From: Candidatus Gastranaerophilales bacterium
GTDB taxonomy: Bacteria > Cyanobacteriota > Vampirovibrionia > Gastranaerophilales > Gastranaerophilaceae
DNA: 34,362 nt
Assembly: GCA_944323535.1 (NCBI GenBank)
Contig: CALUSW010000013.1
Span: 1 to 34,362 of the forward strand
Reading direction: 5' to 3'
The first letter of the stretch is position 1. Each line of letters opens with the position of its first letter. The notes beneath the pieces were generated by a model. That model was given only the letters and a program-made list of their open reading frames with translations. It was not told the origin of the DNA and did no database searches. Shown in pieces: positions 15,344-23,101 of this stretch. Both the position numbers and the translations under genes were made by a program.

Positions 15344-16192
15344 CTAAATTAAAAATTTTCTTTGAATTTCAAATAACTGATATGTATTCTCCATAAGCAT
15401 GGCAATAGTCATTGGCCCAATTCCTCCCGGAACAGGTGTTATATACGAAGCTTTAGGCGCAGCCGAAATGAAATCTATATCTCCTGTTATTCCGTTTTGT
15501 GTTCTGTTTATACCAACATCAACAATAACAGCACCTTCCCTGATAAATTCAGAGGTTATAAAACCTGCTTTTCCTGCTGCTGAAATAATAATATCCGAAT
15601 TTAATGCCGGCTCTTTCAGATTTTTTGTATAACTGTTTGCCATTGTAACAGTTGCATTTCTTTGCTGCAGCATAAAAGAAACGGGTTTACCTACAATATT
15701 TGACCTTCCTATAACAAGAACATTTTGTCCGGCAAGAGTAATATTATATTCATCAAGCAGTCTTATTATTCCTTTTGGTGTGCAGGGATATACATAAGGT
15801 TCATAACCTAAAGCAAGCCTTCCGAAATTAAAGGATGTAAAACCGTCAACATCTTTTACAGGATCAATAGCTTCCAGAATTTTTTGTGTATTTATTCCTT
15901 TTGGAAGAGGAAGCTGTATAAGAATTGCATTTATGTTTGTGTCTTCATTCAGAATGAAAATGTGCTCCAGAATATTTTCTTCCGTAACATCTTCCGGAAG
16001 CGGGATTACAACGGATTCAAAACCAATGTAGTGTGCTTTTTTTTGCTTATTATTAACATATATACAGCTTGCCGGATTATTACCTGCCAATATTACTGCG
16101 AGCTTAGGCTTTTTTGTAAGTTCTGCGGTTTTATTTTTAAGTTCTTCTATAATTTTATTTGCCGTATTTTTTCCGTCTAATATTATTGTCAT
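15344..16192 (-). CDS. folD: Methylene-THF dehydrogenase/cyclohydrolase
   Basis: A 282-residue bifunctional FolD, converting 5,10-methylene-THF to 5,10-methenyl-THF and on to 10-formyl-THF, the formyl donor for fmt and purine synthesis. Visible are the catalytic Y45-x3-K49 in ASCIYVNNK, QLPLPKGI, the substrate loop DVDGF, PCTPKGI, the NADP-binding VIGRSNIVGKP and the C-terminal PVPGGIGPMTIAML. Length is typical. The ATG overlaps the upstream ATPase stop by 4 nt (16189-16192), so translation is coupled. Pairing with a CooC-like ATPase is unusual outside acetyl-CoA pathway loci. The enzyme completes one-carbon flow with glyA, about 2.7 kb away on the other strand. Confidence 0.96.
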   Translation of the reverse strand: MTIILDGKNTANKIIEELKNKTAELTKKPKLAVILAGNNPASCIYVNNKQKKAHYIGFESVVIPLPEDVTEENILEHIFILNEDTNINAILIQLPLPKGINTQKILEAIDPVKDVDGFTSFNFGRLALGYEPYVYPCTPKGIIRLLDEYNITLAGQNVLVIGRSNIVGKPVSFMLQQRNATVTMANSYTKNLKEPALNSDIIISAAGKAGFITSEFIREGAVIVDVGINRTQNGITGDIDFISAAPKASYITPVPGGIGPMTIAMLMENTYQLFEIQRKFLI

Positions 16193-16947
16193 TGTATTTC
16201 TTCTTGTTGTGGTATGTTTAGTCTGTAATATAGCTGCTCAATTGCATTTTTAACAATAGATGATTCCTTTGAAACTCTGTTTTCTTTTAACAAATCATCT
16301 TTTGGAATTGTTCCGAGGATTGTCAGGTCATATTTATTAAGCAGTTCAAGCAAAGGCTCGATTTCTTGTTTATTAACTTTATTTAAAATAACCCCGAGTT
16401 GTTCGCCGGCTGCATATTTTGCACTGTATTCTTCTATTCTTTTTGCAAGATGAACGGAAGCTTCATTCGGTCTTGCTATTACGAGGGTTACATTTATGGG
16501 AATATCAACCAGCTGATAAAGATATTTCAGGTCAAATTCGCAATCAAATATAACAAAGTCATATCTGCTTATTAATTTAACAAGAGCATCATTAATTTGT
16601 CTTGTTATGGGGCAGCGGCAGTCTTTTGAGCCTATAAGCCACGATACGATTATGTCTGTATTGTCATCAAGTGGAACAAGTATATCTTCTAACGCCCATT
16701 CAATATATTCCTGCTTGGTCATATTTTCAGGTATTCCGGTTTTATATTCATGTTTACCGCTGCGTATTCCGTATATCGTTTGCCGTATATCTTTTCCGAA
16801 ACTGTGACCGAGTTCCCCCGTTAAATCATTATCAAATAATAAAACGGATTTATCAGGATTTTTTTCCCGTATTACATGCCATAAAGCTTTCGTAATTGTT
16901 GTTTTCCCGCTTCCGCTTTTTCCTGTAATCGCAATAGATACTGTCAT
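16189..16947 (-). CDS. CooC-like MinD-family P-loop ATPase
   Basis: A 252-residue SIMIBI-class ATPase. Residues 8-16 form a deviant Walker A, TGKSGSGKT, with the signature lysine K10 and catalytic K15, and DN at 39-40 follows as a switch region. C110-x-C112 (in the SKDCRCP segment) sits where CooC proteins carry their CxC dimer metal site, about 110 residues in, followed by a helix as in CooC. A strand YDFVIFDCE (129-137) is the Walker B equivalent, then VILNKVN (NKxD-like base motif). CooC matures nickel CO dehydrogenase; related ATPases act in other metal or cofactor insertion. I chose the ATG at 16945-16947 because GGAG lies 8 nt upstream; an upstream in-frame TTG at 16989 lacks one. It overlaps folD by 4 nt. 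Confidence 0.75.
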   Translation of the reverse strand: MTVSIAITGKSGSGKTTITKALWHVIREKNPDKSVLLFDNDLTGELGHSFGKDIRQTIYGIRSGKHEYKTGIPENMTKQEYIEWALEDILVPLDDNTDIIVSWLIGSKDCRCPITRQINDALVKLISRYDFVIFDCEFDLKYLYQLVDIPINVTLVIARPNEASVHLAKRIEEYSAKYAAGEQLGVILNKVNKQEIEPLLELLNKYDLTILGTIPKDDLLKENRVSKESSIVKNAIEQLYYRLNIPQQEEIQ

Positions 16948-17009
16948 TAAAATCTCCGATATATCCTGATATTTAGCTGTAATTCCCAATAAATGGAAAT
17001 TCTTCTAAT

Positions 17010-17018
17010 ATTATATCA
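17010..17018 (-). promoter_or_regulatory. Extended -10 promoter of CooC-like/folD operon
   Basis: The minus strand reads TGATATAAT, the same perfect extended -10 as at 5202-5210, again without a recognisable -35. Transcription would begin near 17003, about 55 nt before the chosen ATG. This makes the ATPase the first gene of its own operon, separate from queE. Confidence 0.6.
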
Positions 17019-17054
17019 AAAATTTTACAAATAAGAATTTTATAGATTTGTATC

Positions 17055-17726
17055 TTATTTTATATTTAAAAATTTATGGACTTGAGGTATTAATCGTACA
17101 TTGTTATATTTGCTTATAATATTATAAAATACTTTATATATGGTGTTGCTGCTTAATTTTAGTATTTCTCCATCCATTTTGGGCTGTAATATTATTAAAA
17201 GATTATTAATTTGAGCAATTTCAATTGTTTTGTTTATTTCTTCATCGGTAATATTTTCATCAAAAACCATTTTAAGGAAAATTTCTTTGTTATTTTCAAC
17301 GGCAATTTTTATAAAATTTTTATGCTCATTAAATAAATCAGTCATTTTAGAGCATGAAGGCAATTTTATGTCCATAGAAATAATATCAATATATTGAATT
17401 ATTTGTTTTAGGTTATCGTATAAAGTTCCGTTTGTTTCAAGATATACCGGTTTATTTAGCAAAGGTAAAAATTCTGATAGAAAAGCGGTTTCCATAAGAG
17501 GTTCTCCGCCGGTAAGACTTATTGAGTGTATATTTTTATAATTTTTTACAACTGTATACAGTGTTTCTGCAGTGTATTCTTTTAAATCCGTTTCAAAGTC
17601 AGTATCGCAATAGAAACAATTAAGGTTGCATTTGCCAAAACGGATAAATAACTGGTTAACCCCGATATAAGGACCTTCCCCCTGAACAGATTCAAATATT
17701 TCTTTTATAAATGTTTTACAGTGCAT
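17055..17726 (-). CDS. queE: 7-carboxy-7-deazaguanine synthase
   Basis: A 223-residue QueE, the radical SAM enzyme that converts 6-carboxytetrahydropterin to 7-carboxy-7-deazaguanine on the way to queuosine. The N-terminal EIFESVQGEGPYIG signature is intact, followed by the cluster site CNLNCFYC (C33, C37, C40; CX3CX2C), LTGGEPL, ETNGT, SMDIKLPS and the C-terminal QVHKFLNIK that mirrors the family's QVHKxL ending. Length is typical. It overlaps the DnaJ-like gene by 11 nt and so is probably translated from its mRNA. No other queuosine genes (queC, queD, queF) are in view. Radical SAM enzymes of this group also occur in deazaguanine DNA modification loci, but nothing here suggests that. Confidence 0.93.
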   Translation of the reverse strand: MHCKTFIKEIFESVQGEGPYIGVNQLFIRFGKCNLNCFYCDTDFETDLKEYTAETLYTVVKNYKNIHSISLTGGEPLMETAFLSEFLPLLNKPVYLETNGTLYDNLKQIIQYIDIISMDIKLPSCSKMTDLFNEHKNFIKIAVENNKEIFLKMVFDENITDEEINKTIEIAQINNLLIILQPKMDGEILKLSSNTIYKVFYNIISKYNNVRLIPQVHKFLNIK

Positions 17727-18765
17727 TATTTATATCTTTTCTAATATTATTTGCGGAAAGTTCTTTTAATTTATTATACAGTTCTTTTTCCTTTTCCGTA
17801 ATTGTTTCCGGCAGTTTTATTAAAACTGTAATTATAAGGTCGCCTTTCTTTTGTTTTGATTTATTATCAAGACCAAGTCCCGAGAGTTTTAATTTTTGTC
17901 CTGAAGAGGTCATTGGAGGGATTTTAACGTTAACATTACCTGTTGGCAGCGGAATTTTAATTTCTGCCCCTAATACCGCTTCAAATGGTGTTATGGGAAG
18001 ATTACATAAGATATTAAGTCCTTCCGTTTTAAAATAAGGATTTTTTTCTATATTAATAATAAGATATAAGTCTCCGTCCTTACCGCCGTTTATGCCTTTA
18101 TTTCCCTCTTGTTTAATACGTACTTTAGAACCTTGTGAAACTCCTTTGGGAATTTTTACGTTTATTTTTTTTTGAAGTGATAGAATGCCTTCTCCTTTGC
18201 ATAAAGGACATTTACTGCCGTTGATAAATTTTCTTCCGCTGCAGTTCGGGCATGGCTCCGTATGCAGAATGTTAACTTTTCTGTTTGTTCCGTTTATTGC
18301 TTCAAAACAGGAAATTGTTAAATCCAGCTTTATATCTTCTCCGTTAATTGCGATTTTAGGTTCTTTTTTGGCGGAAGATGCTGTTTTTTTAGAATGAAAT
18401 AATCCTTCCAATGCTTCATTTATTGATTGTGAAAAAGATTCTGATGTATTTGTTCTTTGTTTTGCCTGTCTTATATATTCTTCATATTTATTTTTTTTGT
18501 CAGCGGTTGTTTGTTGATATTCTTTTCTTATTTTTTCTTTGTAAAAGCCGTGAAGTATATCATATTTCTTTCTTTCTTCTTCATTTGAAAGAACTTCATA
18601 AGCTTCTTGTATTTCTTTAAATTTTAAAACATCGGCAGTTTTTCCCGCAACATCGGGATGATATATTCTTACCAGTTTTCTGTAGGCAAGCTTAATATCA
18701 TCAAATGATGCGTCAAAATTTATATTTAATATTTTATACAAATCTTTATTATAATAATTAGCCAA
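17716..18765 (-). CDS. DnaJ-type chaperone with a single zinc site
   Basis: A 349-residue Hsp40. The J domain (about 4-70) carries the HPD motif at 36-38 that stimulates DnaK. A charged linker (75-140) replaces the usual Gly/Phe region. The cysteine-rich segment has only two CxxC pairs (C172/C175 and C186/C189, CPNCSG and CPLCKGEG), one zinc site instead of the two of classical DnaJ. Two substrate-binding beta domains follow, with VKIPKGVSQGSKVRI, GGKDGDLYLII and GLNILCNLPITPFEAVLG. It starts at TTG (18763-18765), supported by AAGGAG six nt upstream. First gene before queE. It lies between type I DnaJ and type II CbpA-like proteins; which Hsp70 it serves is unknown. Confidence 0.88.
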   Translation of the reverse strand: MANYYNKDLYKILNINFDASFDDIKLAYRKLVRIYHPDVAGKTADVLKFKEIQEAYEVLSNEEERKKYDILHGFYKEKIRKEYQQTTADKKNKYEEYIRQAKQRTNTSESFSQSINEALEGLFHSKKTASSAKKEPKIAINGEDIKLDLTISCFEAINGTNRKVNILHTEPCPNCSGRKFINGSKCPLCKGEGILSLQKKINVKIPKGVSQGSKVRIKQEGNKGINGGKDGDLYLIINIEKNPYFKTEGLNILCNLPITPFEAVLGAEIKIPLPTGNVNVKIPPMTSSGQKLKLSGLGLDNKSKQKKGDLIITVLIKLPETITEKEKELYNKLKELSANNIRKDINNAL

Positions 18766-18782
18766 ATCGCGCTCCTTTTATC

Positions 18783-18810
18783 ATTTTACGGAAGATATAA
18801 ATTTTTTCAA
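18783..18810 (-). promoter_or_regulatory. Candidate promoter of dnaJ-like/queE operon
   Basis: On the minus strand, TTGAAA (18805-18810), a 16-nt spacer and TAAAAT (18783-18788). The start would fall near 18776, at the edge of the Shine-Dalgarno (18772-18777), so the leader would be very short. That tight fit lowers confidence. Confidence 0.4.
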
Positions 18811-18837
18811 ATAAAATTTAAAATTAATATACTTTTT

Positions 18838-18866
18838 TTTACAACCAAAACATATTAAAATATAGT
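18838..18866 (+). promoter_or_regulatory. Sigma70-type promoter of glyA operon
   Basis: TTTACA (18838-18843), exactly 17 nt, then TATAGT (18861-18866), each matching consensus at 5 of 6 positions. Transcription would start near 18873 with a leader of about 27 nt carrying AGGGG as Shine-Dalgarno. It is the best -35/-10 promoter in the window and heads the longest operon. Confidence 0.7.
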
Positions 18867-18899
18867 TTGTAAAAATACTATTGGTTAGGGGTAATAATC

Positions 18900-20147
18900 A
18901 TGGAAATAGAAGAAATAAGGAAAACAGACAAAGAAATTGCCGGTTTAATAGAAAAAGAGCTTGAAAGACAGCAGACAACAATAGAATTAATAGCAAGTGA
19001 AAATTTTACATCCAAAGCTGTAATGGCAGCATGCGGCAGTGTTTTAACAAATAAATATGCTGAGGGCAAACCGTATAAGAGATTTTATAACGGCTGTGAA
19101 AATGTGGATAAAATAGAAGAACTTGCCCAGGAACGCGCAAAAGAATTATTTAATGCAGAACATGCTAATGTTCAGCCTCACAGCGGTGCCCAGGCTAATA
19201 TGGCTGTTTTTTTGTATGCCGTAAAACCGGGCGATACTGTAATGGGAATGGATTTATCAAACGGCGGGCACTTAACTCACGGTTCTCCCGTTAATTTTTC
19301 GGGTTTGTATTTTAATATAGTTTCTTACGGAATAAATGATAAAGGTGAAATTGATTATGACAATGTAAGGGAACTTGCATTAAAACATAAACCAAAACTA
19401 ATAATATGCGGTGCCAGCAATTATTCAAAAATAATTGATTTTAAAAAATTCAGAGAAATAGCGGACGGGGTCGGTGCATATTTAATGGCGGATATTGCGC
19501 ATATTGCAGCTCTTGTGGCGACCGGAATTCATCCAAATCCCTTTCCATATGCTGATTTTGTAACAACAACTACTCATAAAACCTTGAGAGGTCCCAGAGG
19601 CGGAATTATAATGTGTAAAAAAGAACATGCTATGGGGATAGATAAAGCAGTTTTCCCGGGTATTCAAGGAGGACCTCTTGAGCATATTATTGCAGCTAAA
19701 GCGATTGCTCTAAAGGAGGCTTTATCTGACGACTTTAAAACATACGCAAAGCAGGTTGTCTTAAACGCAAAAGCACTTGCAAAGTCATTAATGGACGAAG
19801 GTTTGGATATTGTCGGAAACGGAACGGAAAATCATTTAATGACTCTTGATTTGAGGAAATTAAATAAAACAGGTAAAGATATTGCAAATATTTTAGAACA
19901 TGTGGGCATAACTGCAAATAAAAATACGGTTCCGAATGATCCGCAGAGTCCTTTTGTAACAAGCGGTGTAAGGCTTGGCTCACCTGCAGTTACAACAAGA
20001 GGTTTTAAAGAAGAAGATATGAAAGAAGTCGGCAAAATTATAGCAGAAGCCGTTAAAATATCCGATTCTCCGGATGAAAACAAGATAAAAGAACTCAAAG
20101 AACGTTCTTTGGCTCTTTGTAAGAAATACCCGCTGTATAAGGATTAA
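18900..20147 (+). CDS. glyA: Serine hydroxymethyltransferase
   Basis: A 415-residue PLP enzyme that converts serine and THF to glycine and 5,10-methylene-THF, the main entry to one-carbon metabolism. Visible are [35 protein letters not shown], the PLP segment [13 protein letters not shown] with the Schiff-base lysine K227 (H226 before it), and the C-terminal [15 protein letters not shown]. Length and motifs are standard. It opens an operon running through at least truB: the next gene starts 2 nt after its stop. Co-transcription with fmt and infB ties one-carbon supply to translation initiation. Confidence 0.97.
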   Translation: MEIEEIRKTDKEIAGLIEKELERQQTTIELIASENFTSKAVMAACGSVLTNKYAEGKPYKRFYNGCENVDKIEELAQERAKELFNAEHANVQPHSGAQANMAVFLYAVKPGDTVMGMDLSNGGHLTHGSPVNFSGLYFNIVSYGINDKGEIDYDNVRELALKHKPKLIICGASNYSKIIDFKKFREIADGVGAYLMADIAHIAALVATGIHPNPFPYADFVTTTTHKTLRGPRGGIIMCKKEHAMGIDKAVFPGIQGGPLEHIIAAKAIALKEALSDDFKTYAKQVVLNAKALAKSLMDEGLDIVGNGTENHLMTLDLRKLNKTGKDIANILEHVGITANKNTVPNDPQSPFVTSGVRLGSPAVTTRGFKEEDMKEVGKIIAEAVKISDSPDENKIKELKERSLALCKKYPLYKD

Positions 20148-20149
20148 TT

Positions 20150-21199
20150 ATGACTTTTCTTCAATTATCCGAAGCGAATATAATAGGTTCGGTTATAGCT
20201 TTTATAATAGGATTATTTCTGGTTCCTTTAATAATTGTTTTTTCAGAGAAAAAGGGGTTAATGGATAAACCTAACGAAAGAAAAATACATTCCCAGCCTA
20301 TTCCGAGGCTTGGAGGCGTCGCAATATGGTTTTGTTCAATGCTTTCGTTTTTGTCGCTTATAATATTAAGCTATTATCCTTACAGGTCGCTATTATCGGG
20401 GATACTTCTCGGCAGCTCGTTGATGTTTTTACTCGGACTTACGGATGATTTATTTTCTCTCGGCGCAAAATTTAAGTTTGTAATACAAATTACCATAGCT
20501 TCTATTGTATTTTGTCTCGGCGTTAAAATAAGTACTCTTTATATTCCTTTTATGGGAATGGTGGAAATTCACCCTGTTCTTTCTTATTTTGGAACAATAG
20601 CGTGGATTGTCGGAATAAGTAATGCGGTTAACTTTATAGATGGTGTTGACGGACTTGCCGGGTCTGTCATTACAGTTAGTTCCGTTACTCTCGGGCTGAT
20701 TGCAACAGCGCTTATTCCGTCTGATACCGTAAGTTCTTTAATTGCATTTATACTTGCAGGATCCATGCTTGGATTTTTAACTTATAATTTCCATCCGGCA
20801 AAAATATTTATGGGTGACTCAGGAGCATTATTTGCAGGATTTATACTTGCAACTTTATCAATAATGTATCAAATGAAAGCTCCCGGTTGGAACATGTATG
20901 TGCCACTTCTGGTGCTTGCCGTTCCTATTATTGATATAACGTTTTCTTCAATGAGAAGAATATTAAAGGGCAAATCTCCTTTTGTTGCGGATTCGGAACA
21001 TATACATCATAAACTTTTGCATCTGGGATTATCACAAAATAAAGCGGTATTGGTTCTTGTTATCTTTTCAATATTCACAGGCTGGCTTGCAACCTATATT
21101 GCGGCGTCCGATACTACAAAATATTTCATTTATGCTGTTATAATATCTACTGTAATGATTATACTCAACAGACATGCAAAAATCGGTGAAGGAAAATAA
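20150..21199 (+). CDS. WecA/TagO-type undecaprenyl-P sugar-1-P transferase
   Basis: A 349-residue polytopic membrane protein of the MraY/WecA/TagO superfamily, with about ten hydrophobic segments. It transfers a sugar-1-phosphate, usually GlcNAc-1-P, from UDP-sugar to undecaprenyl phosphate at the cytoplasmic face, the first step of many envelope glycans. Family motifs in order: DKPNERKIHSQPIPRLGG near the N-terminus, GLTDDLFSLGAKFKF (the Mg-binding DD pair), NAVNFIDGVDGLAG, FMGDSGALFAGF and the C-terminal HIHHKLLHLG (HHH-like sugar-nucleotide motif of WecA/TagO rather than MraY). It sits 2 nt after glyA and 3 nt before def. The acceptor glycan is not evident. Confidence 0.9.
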   Translation: MTFLQLSEANIIGSVIAFIIGLFLVPLIIVFSEKKGLMDKPNERKIHSQPIPRLGGVAIWFCSMLSFLSLIILSYYPYRSLLSGILLGSSLMFLLGLTDDLFSLGAKFKFVIQITIASIVFCLGVKISTLYIPFMGMVEIHPVLSYFGTIAWIVGISNAVNFIDGVDGLAGSVITVSSVTLGLIATALIPSDTVSSLIAFILAGSMLGFLTYNFHPAKIFMGDSGALFAGFILATLSIMYQMKAPGWNMYVPLLVLAVPIIDITFSSMRRILKGKSPFVADSEHIHHKLLHLGLSQNKAVLVLVIFSIFTGWLATYIAASDTTKYFIYAVIISTVMIILNRHAKIGEGK

Positions 21200-21202
21200 A
21201 TA

Positions 21203-21793
21203 ATGACTGTAAGAAAAATAGTAAAATACGGAACACCTTCTTTAAGGGAAAAGTCAAAAGAAGTACATAAAATTTCAAAGAAAATTCAGCTGCTTGTGGA
21301 GGATTTATATGATACTTTATATGCTCTTAACGGAGTGGGGCTTGCGGCACCTCAAATCGGCGAAAATCTGAGAGTTTTTGTTGTAGATGTCGGAACAGAT
21401 CCTAAAACAATGAATCCTATTACTTTTATAAATCCTAAAATTTTGAAGAAAGAAGGTGCGGTTAATTCTTATGAAGGATGTTTAAGTTTTCCGGAAGCTT
21501 ATACGAATGTAAGAAGATATAAATATGTAAAAGTTAAAGCAACTGACATAAAAGGCAGACCGTTTATAATTGAAGCGGACGGCGGGTCTTTATTGGCAAG
21601 ATGTATACAGCATGAATTTGATCATCTTGACGGAATTTTATTTATAGATCATTGCCGAAACAGATTTGAAGCGGATAAAATTCTTACGGAAAAAGGTTTA
21701 GCGCCCGTTGACGCTAATTATCTTCTTGATGAAAAAGAACTGGAAGAAGAAATACAGCATAATCCGCAGCCGGAGGAAAAGAAAGTTGATTAA
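21203..21793 (+). CDS. def: Peptide deformylase
   Basis: A 196-residue peptide deformylase that removes the N-formyl group from nascent proteins. All three motifs are intact: GVGLAAPQIG, EGCLSFPE with metal ligand C93, and HEFDH with H137, E138 and H141. The C-terminus ends in an acidic Glu-rich tail (DEKELEEEIQ), a minor extension. The stop overlaps the TTG start of fmt by 8 nt; the fmt Shine-Dalgarno GGAGG lies in the last codons of def. The def-fmt pairing is a widespread arrangement that couples formylation and deformylation. Confidence 0.96.
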   Translation: MTVRKIVKYGTPSLREKSKEVHKISKKIQLLVEDLYDTLYALNGVGLAAPQIGENLRVFVVDVGTDPKTMNPITFINPKILKKEGAVNSYEGCLSFPEAYTNVRRYKYVKVKATDIKGRPFIIEADGGSLLARCIQHEFDHLDGILFIDHCRNRFEADKILTEKGLAPVDANYLLDEKELEEEIQHNPQPEEKKVD

Positions 21794-22730
21794 ACTTATC
21801 TATCTTGCTACGCCTGATATCGCAGTTAAAGCTCTTGAGAAATTAAATAAAAAGCCTGATATTGAAATTTTAGCGGTTGTAACCCAGCCTGACAGACCTA
21901 AAGGAAGAGGGAAAAAACTTGCACCTCCTCCCGTTAAAGTATGTGCATCTGAAAATAATATTGAATGTTTTCAGACCGAAAAAATAAGCAAAGATGCGGA
22001 GTTAATTAAAAAATTAAAAGAATTAAATCCTGATTTTTTTGTTACTTTTGCATTCGGTCAAATATTATCACAGGAGGTGCTTGATATACCGAGGATAGCA
22101 ACTGTTAATCTTCATGCTTCACTTCTACCGAAATATAGAGGGGCAAATCCTATTCAAAGATGCATATATAATGGTGATACTGTAACAGGTATAACGACAA
22201 TGCTCACTGTTCTGGAACTTGACGCCGGAGATATCTGTGAAACCGAAGAAATAAAAATATCAGAAAATATGACAGATATTGAACTTAAAGATATTATTGC
22301 AGATAAATCACCTGAGTTAATATATTCAACGCTTAAAGGTTTATATTTAGGCTGTTTAAAACCTAAAAAGCAGTGTAAAGACGGAATTACGATTGCTAAT
22401 AAGTTTAAAAAAGAAGACGGTCTTATAAACTGGGATAATTCAGCATTGAACATTCATAATCAGGTGCGTTCAATGGTTGATTTCCCGTGCGCATATACAT
22501 TTTTTAACGGAAAGATGATTAAGGTAATTGAAACGGAAATCTTAAATACTGAAAATAAAAATTGCAGCTGCGGAGAAATTATAACCGTAACCAAACAGGG
22601 AATAGAAGTTAATACAAAATGCGGCTGCCTTCTAATAAAAAAAGTAAAACCCGAAAGTAAAGGAGTTATGGGTGCTTTTGATTTTGCCAACGGTGCAAAA
22701 ATAAGTAAAAAAATGAAATTCGGAGATTAG
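21786..22730 (+). CDS. fmt: Methionyl-tRNA formyltransferase
   Basis: A 314-residue Fmt, which transfers the formyl group from 10-formyl-THF to initiator Met-tRNA. The catalytic residues are N108 and H110 (VNLHASLLPKYRGANP) and D146 (ELDAGD). A C-terminal OB-type tRNA-binding domain follows (about 205-314). I place the start at TTG 21786-21788, since GGAGG (nine nt upstream) is ideally placed and the protein then begins MIKLIYLATPD like other Fmt proteins; an in-frame ATG at 21708 would add 26 basic, non-homologous residues. It overlaps def by 8 nt, and aroH begins 1 nt after its stop. Confidence 0.95.
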   Translation: MIKLIYLATPDIAVKALEKLNKKPDIEILAVVTQPDRPKGRGKKLAPPPVKVCASENNIECFQTEKISKDAELIKKLKELNPDFFVTFAFGQILSQEVLDIPRIATVNLHASLLPKYRGANPIQRCIYNGDTVTGITTMLTVLELDAGDICETEEIKISENMTDIELKDIIADKSPELIYSTLKGLYLGCLKPKKQCKDGITIANKFKKEDGLINWDNSALNIHNQVRSMVDFPCAYTFFNGKMIKVIETEILNTENKNCSCGEIITVTKQGIEVNTKCGCLLIKKVKPESKGVMGAFDFANGAKISKKMKFGD

Positions 22731-22731
22731 T

Positions 22732-23097
22732 ATGTTTCAAAGAGGAATAAGAGGCGCAATAACAATAGATGAAAATACCGAAGAAGCTTCAATTAAAGCC
22801 GTTATAGAACTTATCTCAAAAATTCGGCAGGTAAATAATTTTAAAATTGAAGATATTTCTCATGTTATTTTTACTTATACGGAGGATATAGACTGTATTT
22901 ATCCCGCAAAAGCCGTACGTGATAATTTCCCCGACTGGAAATATGTTCCGATGATGTGTTTTAATGAAATGAAAATTAAAAATTCATTGAAAAAATGCTT
23001 AAGAATTCTTATTGTTATTAATACAGAGCTTGGACAAAAAGAGATAAAACATGTATATTTAAAAAATGCAGAGAAGCTGAGAGAAGATTTAAAATAA
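22732..23097 (+). CDS. aroH: Chorismate mutase, AroH type
   Basis: A 121-residue monofunctional chorismate mutase of the trimeric Bacillus subtilis AroH class, converting chorismate to prephenate for phenylalanine and tyrosine. Family signatures: RGIRGAITID at 4-13, IDISHVIFTYTEDI-like segment near 40-53, YPAKAVR, and VPMMCFNEM with C76 and E79, then R91; these correspond, with an offset of one, to the known active-site residues C75, E78 and R90 of the B. subtilis enzyme, with R7 also kept. It starts 1 nt after fmt and ends 4 nt before the PurD-like gene. An aromatic-pathway enzyme inside a translation operon is unexpected; there is no leader or attenuator. Confidence 0.93.
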   Translation: MFQRGIRGAITIDENTEEASIKAVIELISKIRQVNNFKIEDISHVIFTYTEDIDCIYPAKAVRDNFPDWKYVPMMCFNEMKIKNSLKKCLRILIVINTELGQKEIKHVYLKNAEKLREDLK

Positions 23098-23101
23098 AAG
23101 T

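Noticed and set aside
17027-17053. Possible terminator after queE (minus strand)
   Set aside because: Only a 7-bp AT stem with a large loop and no clear T-run; not strong enough to call.
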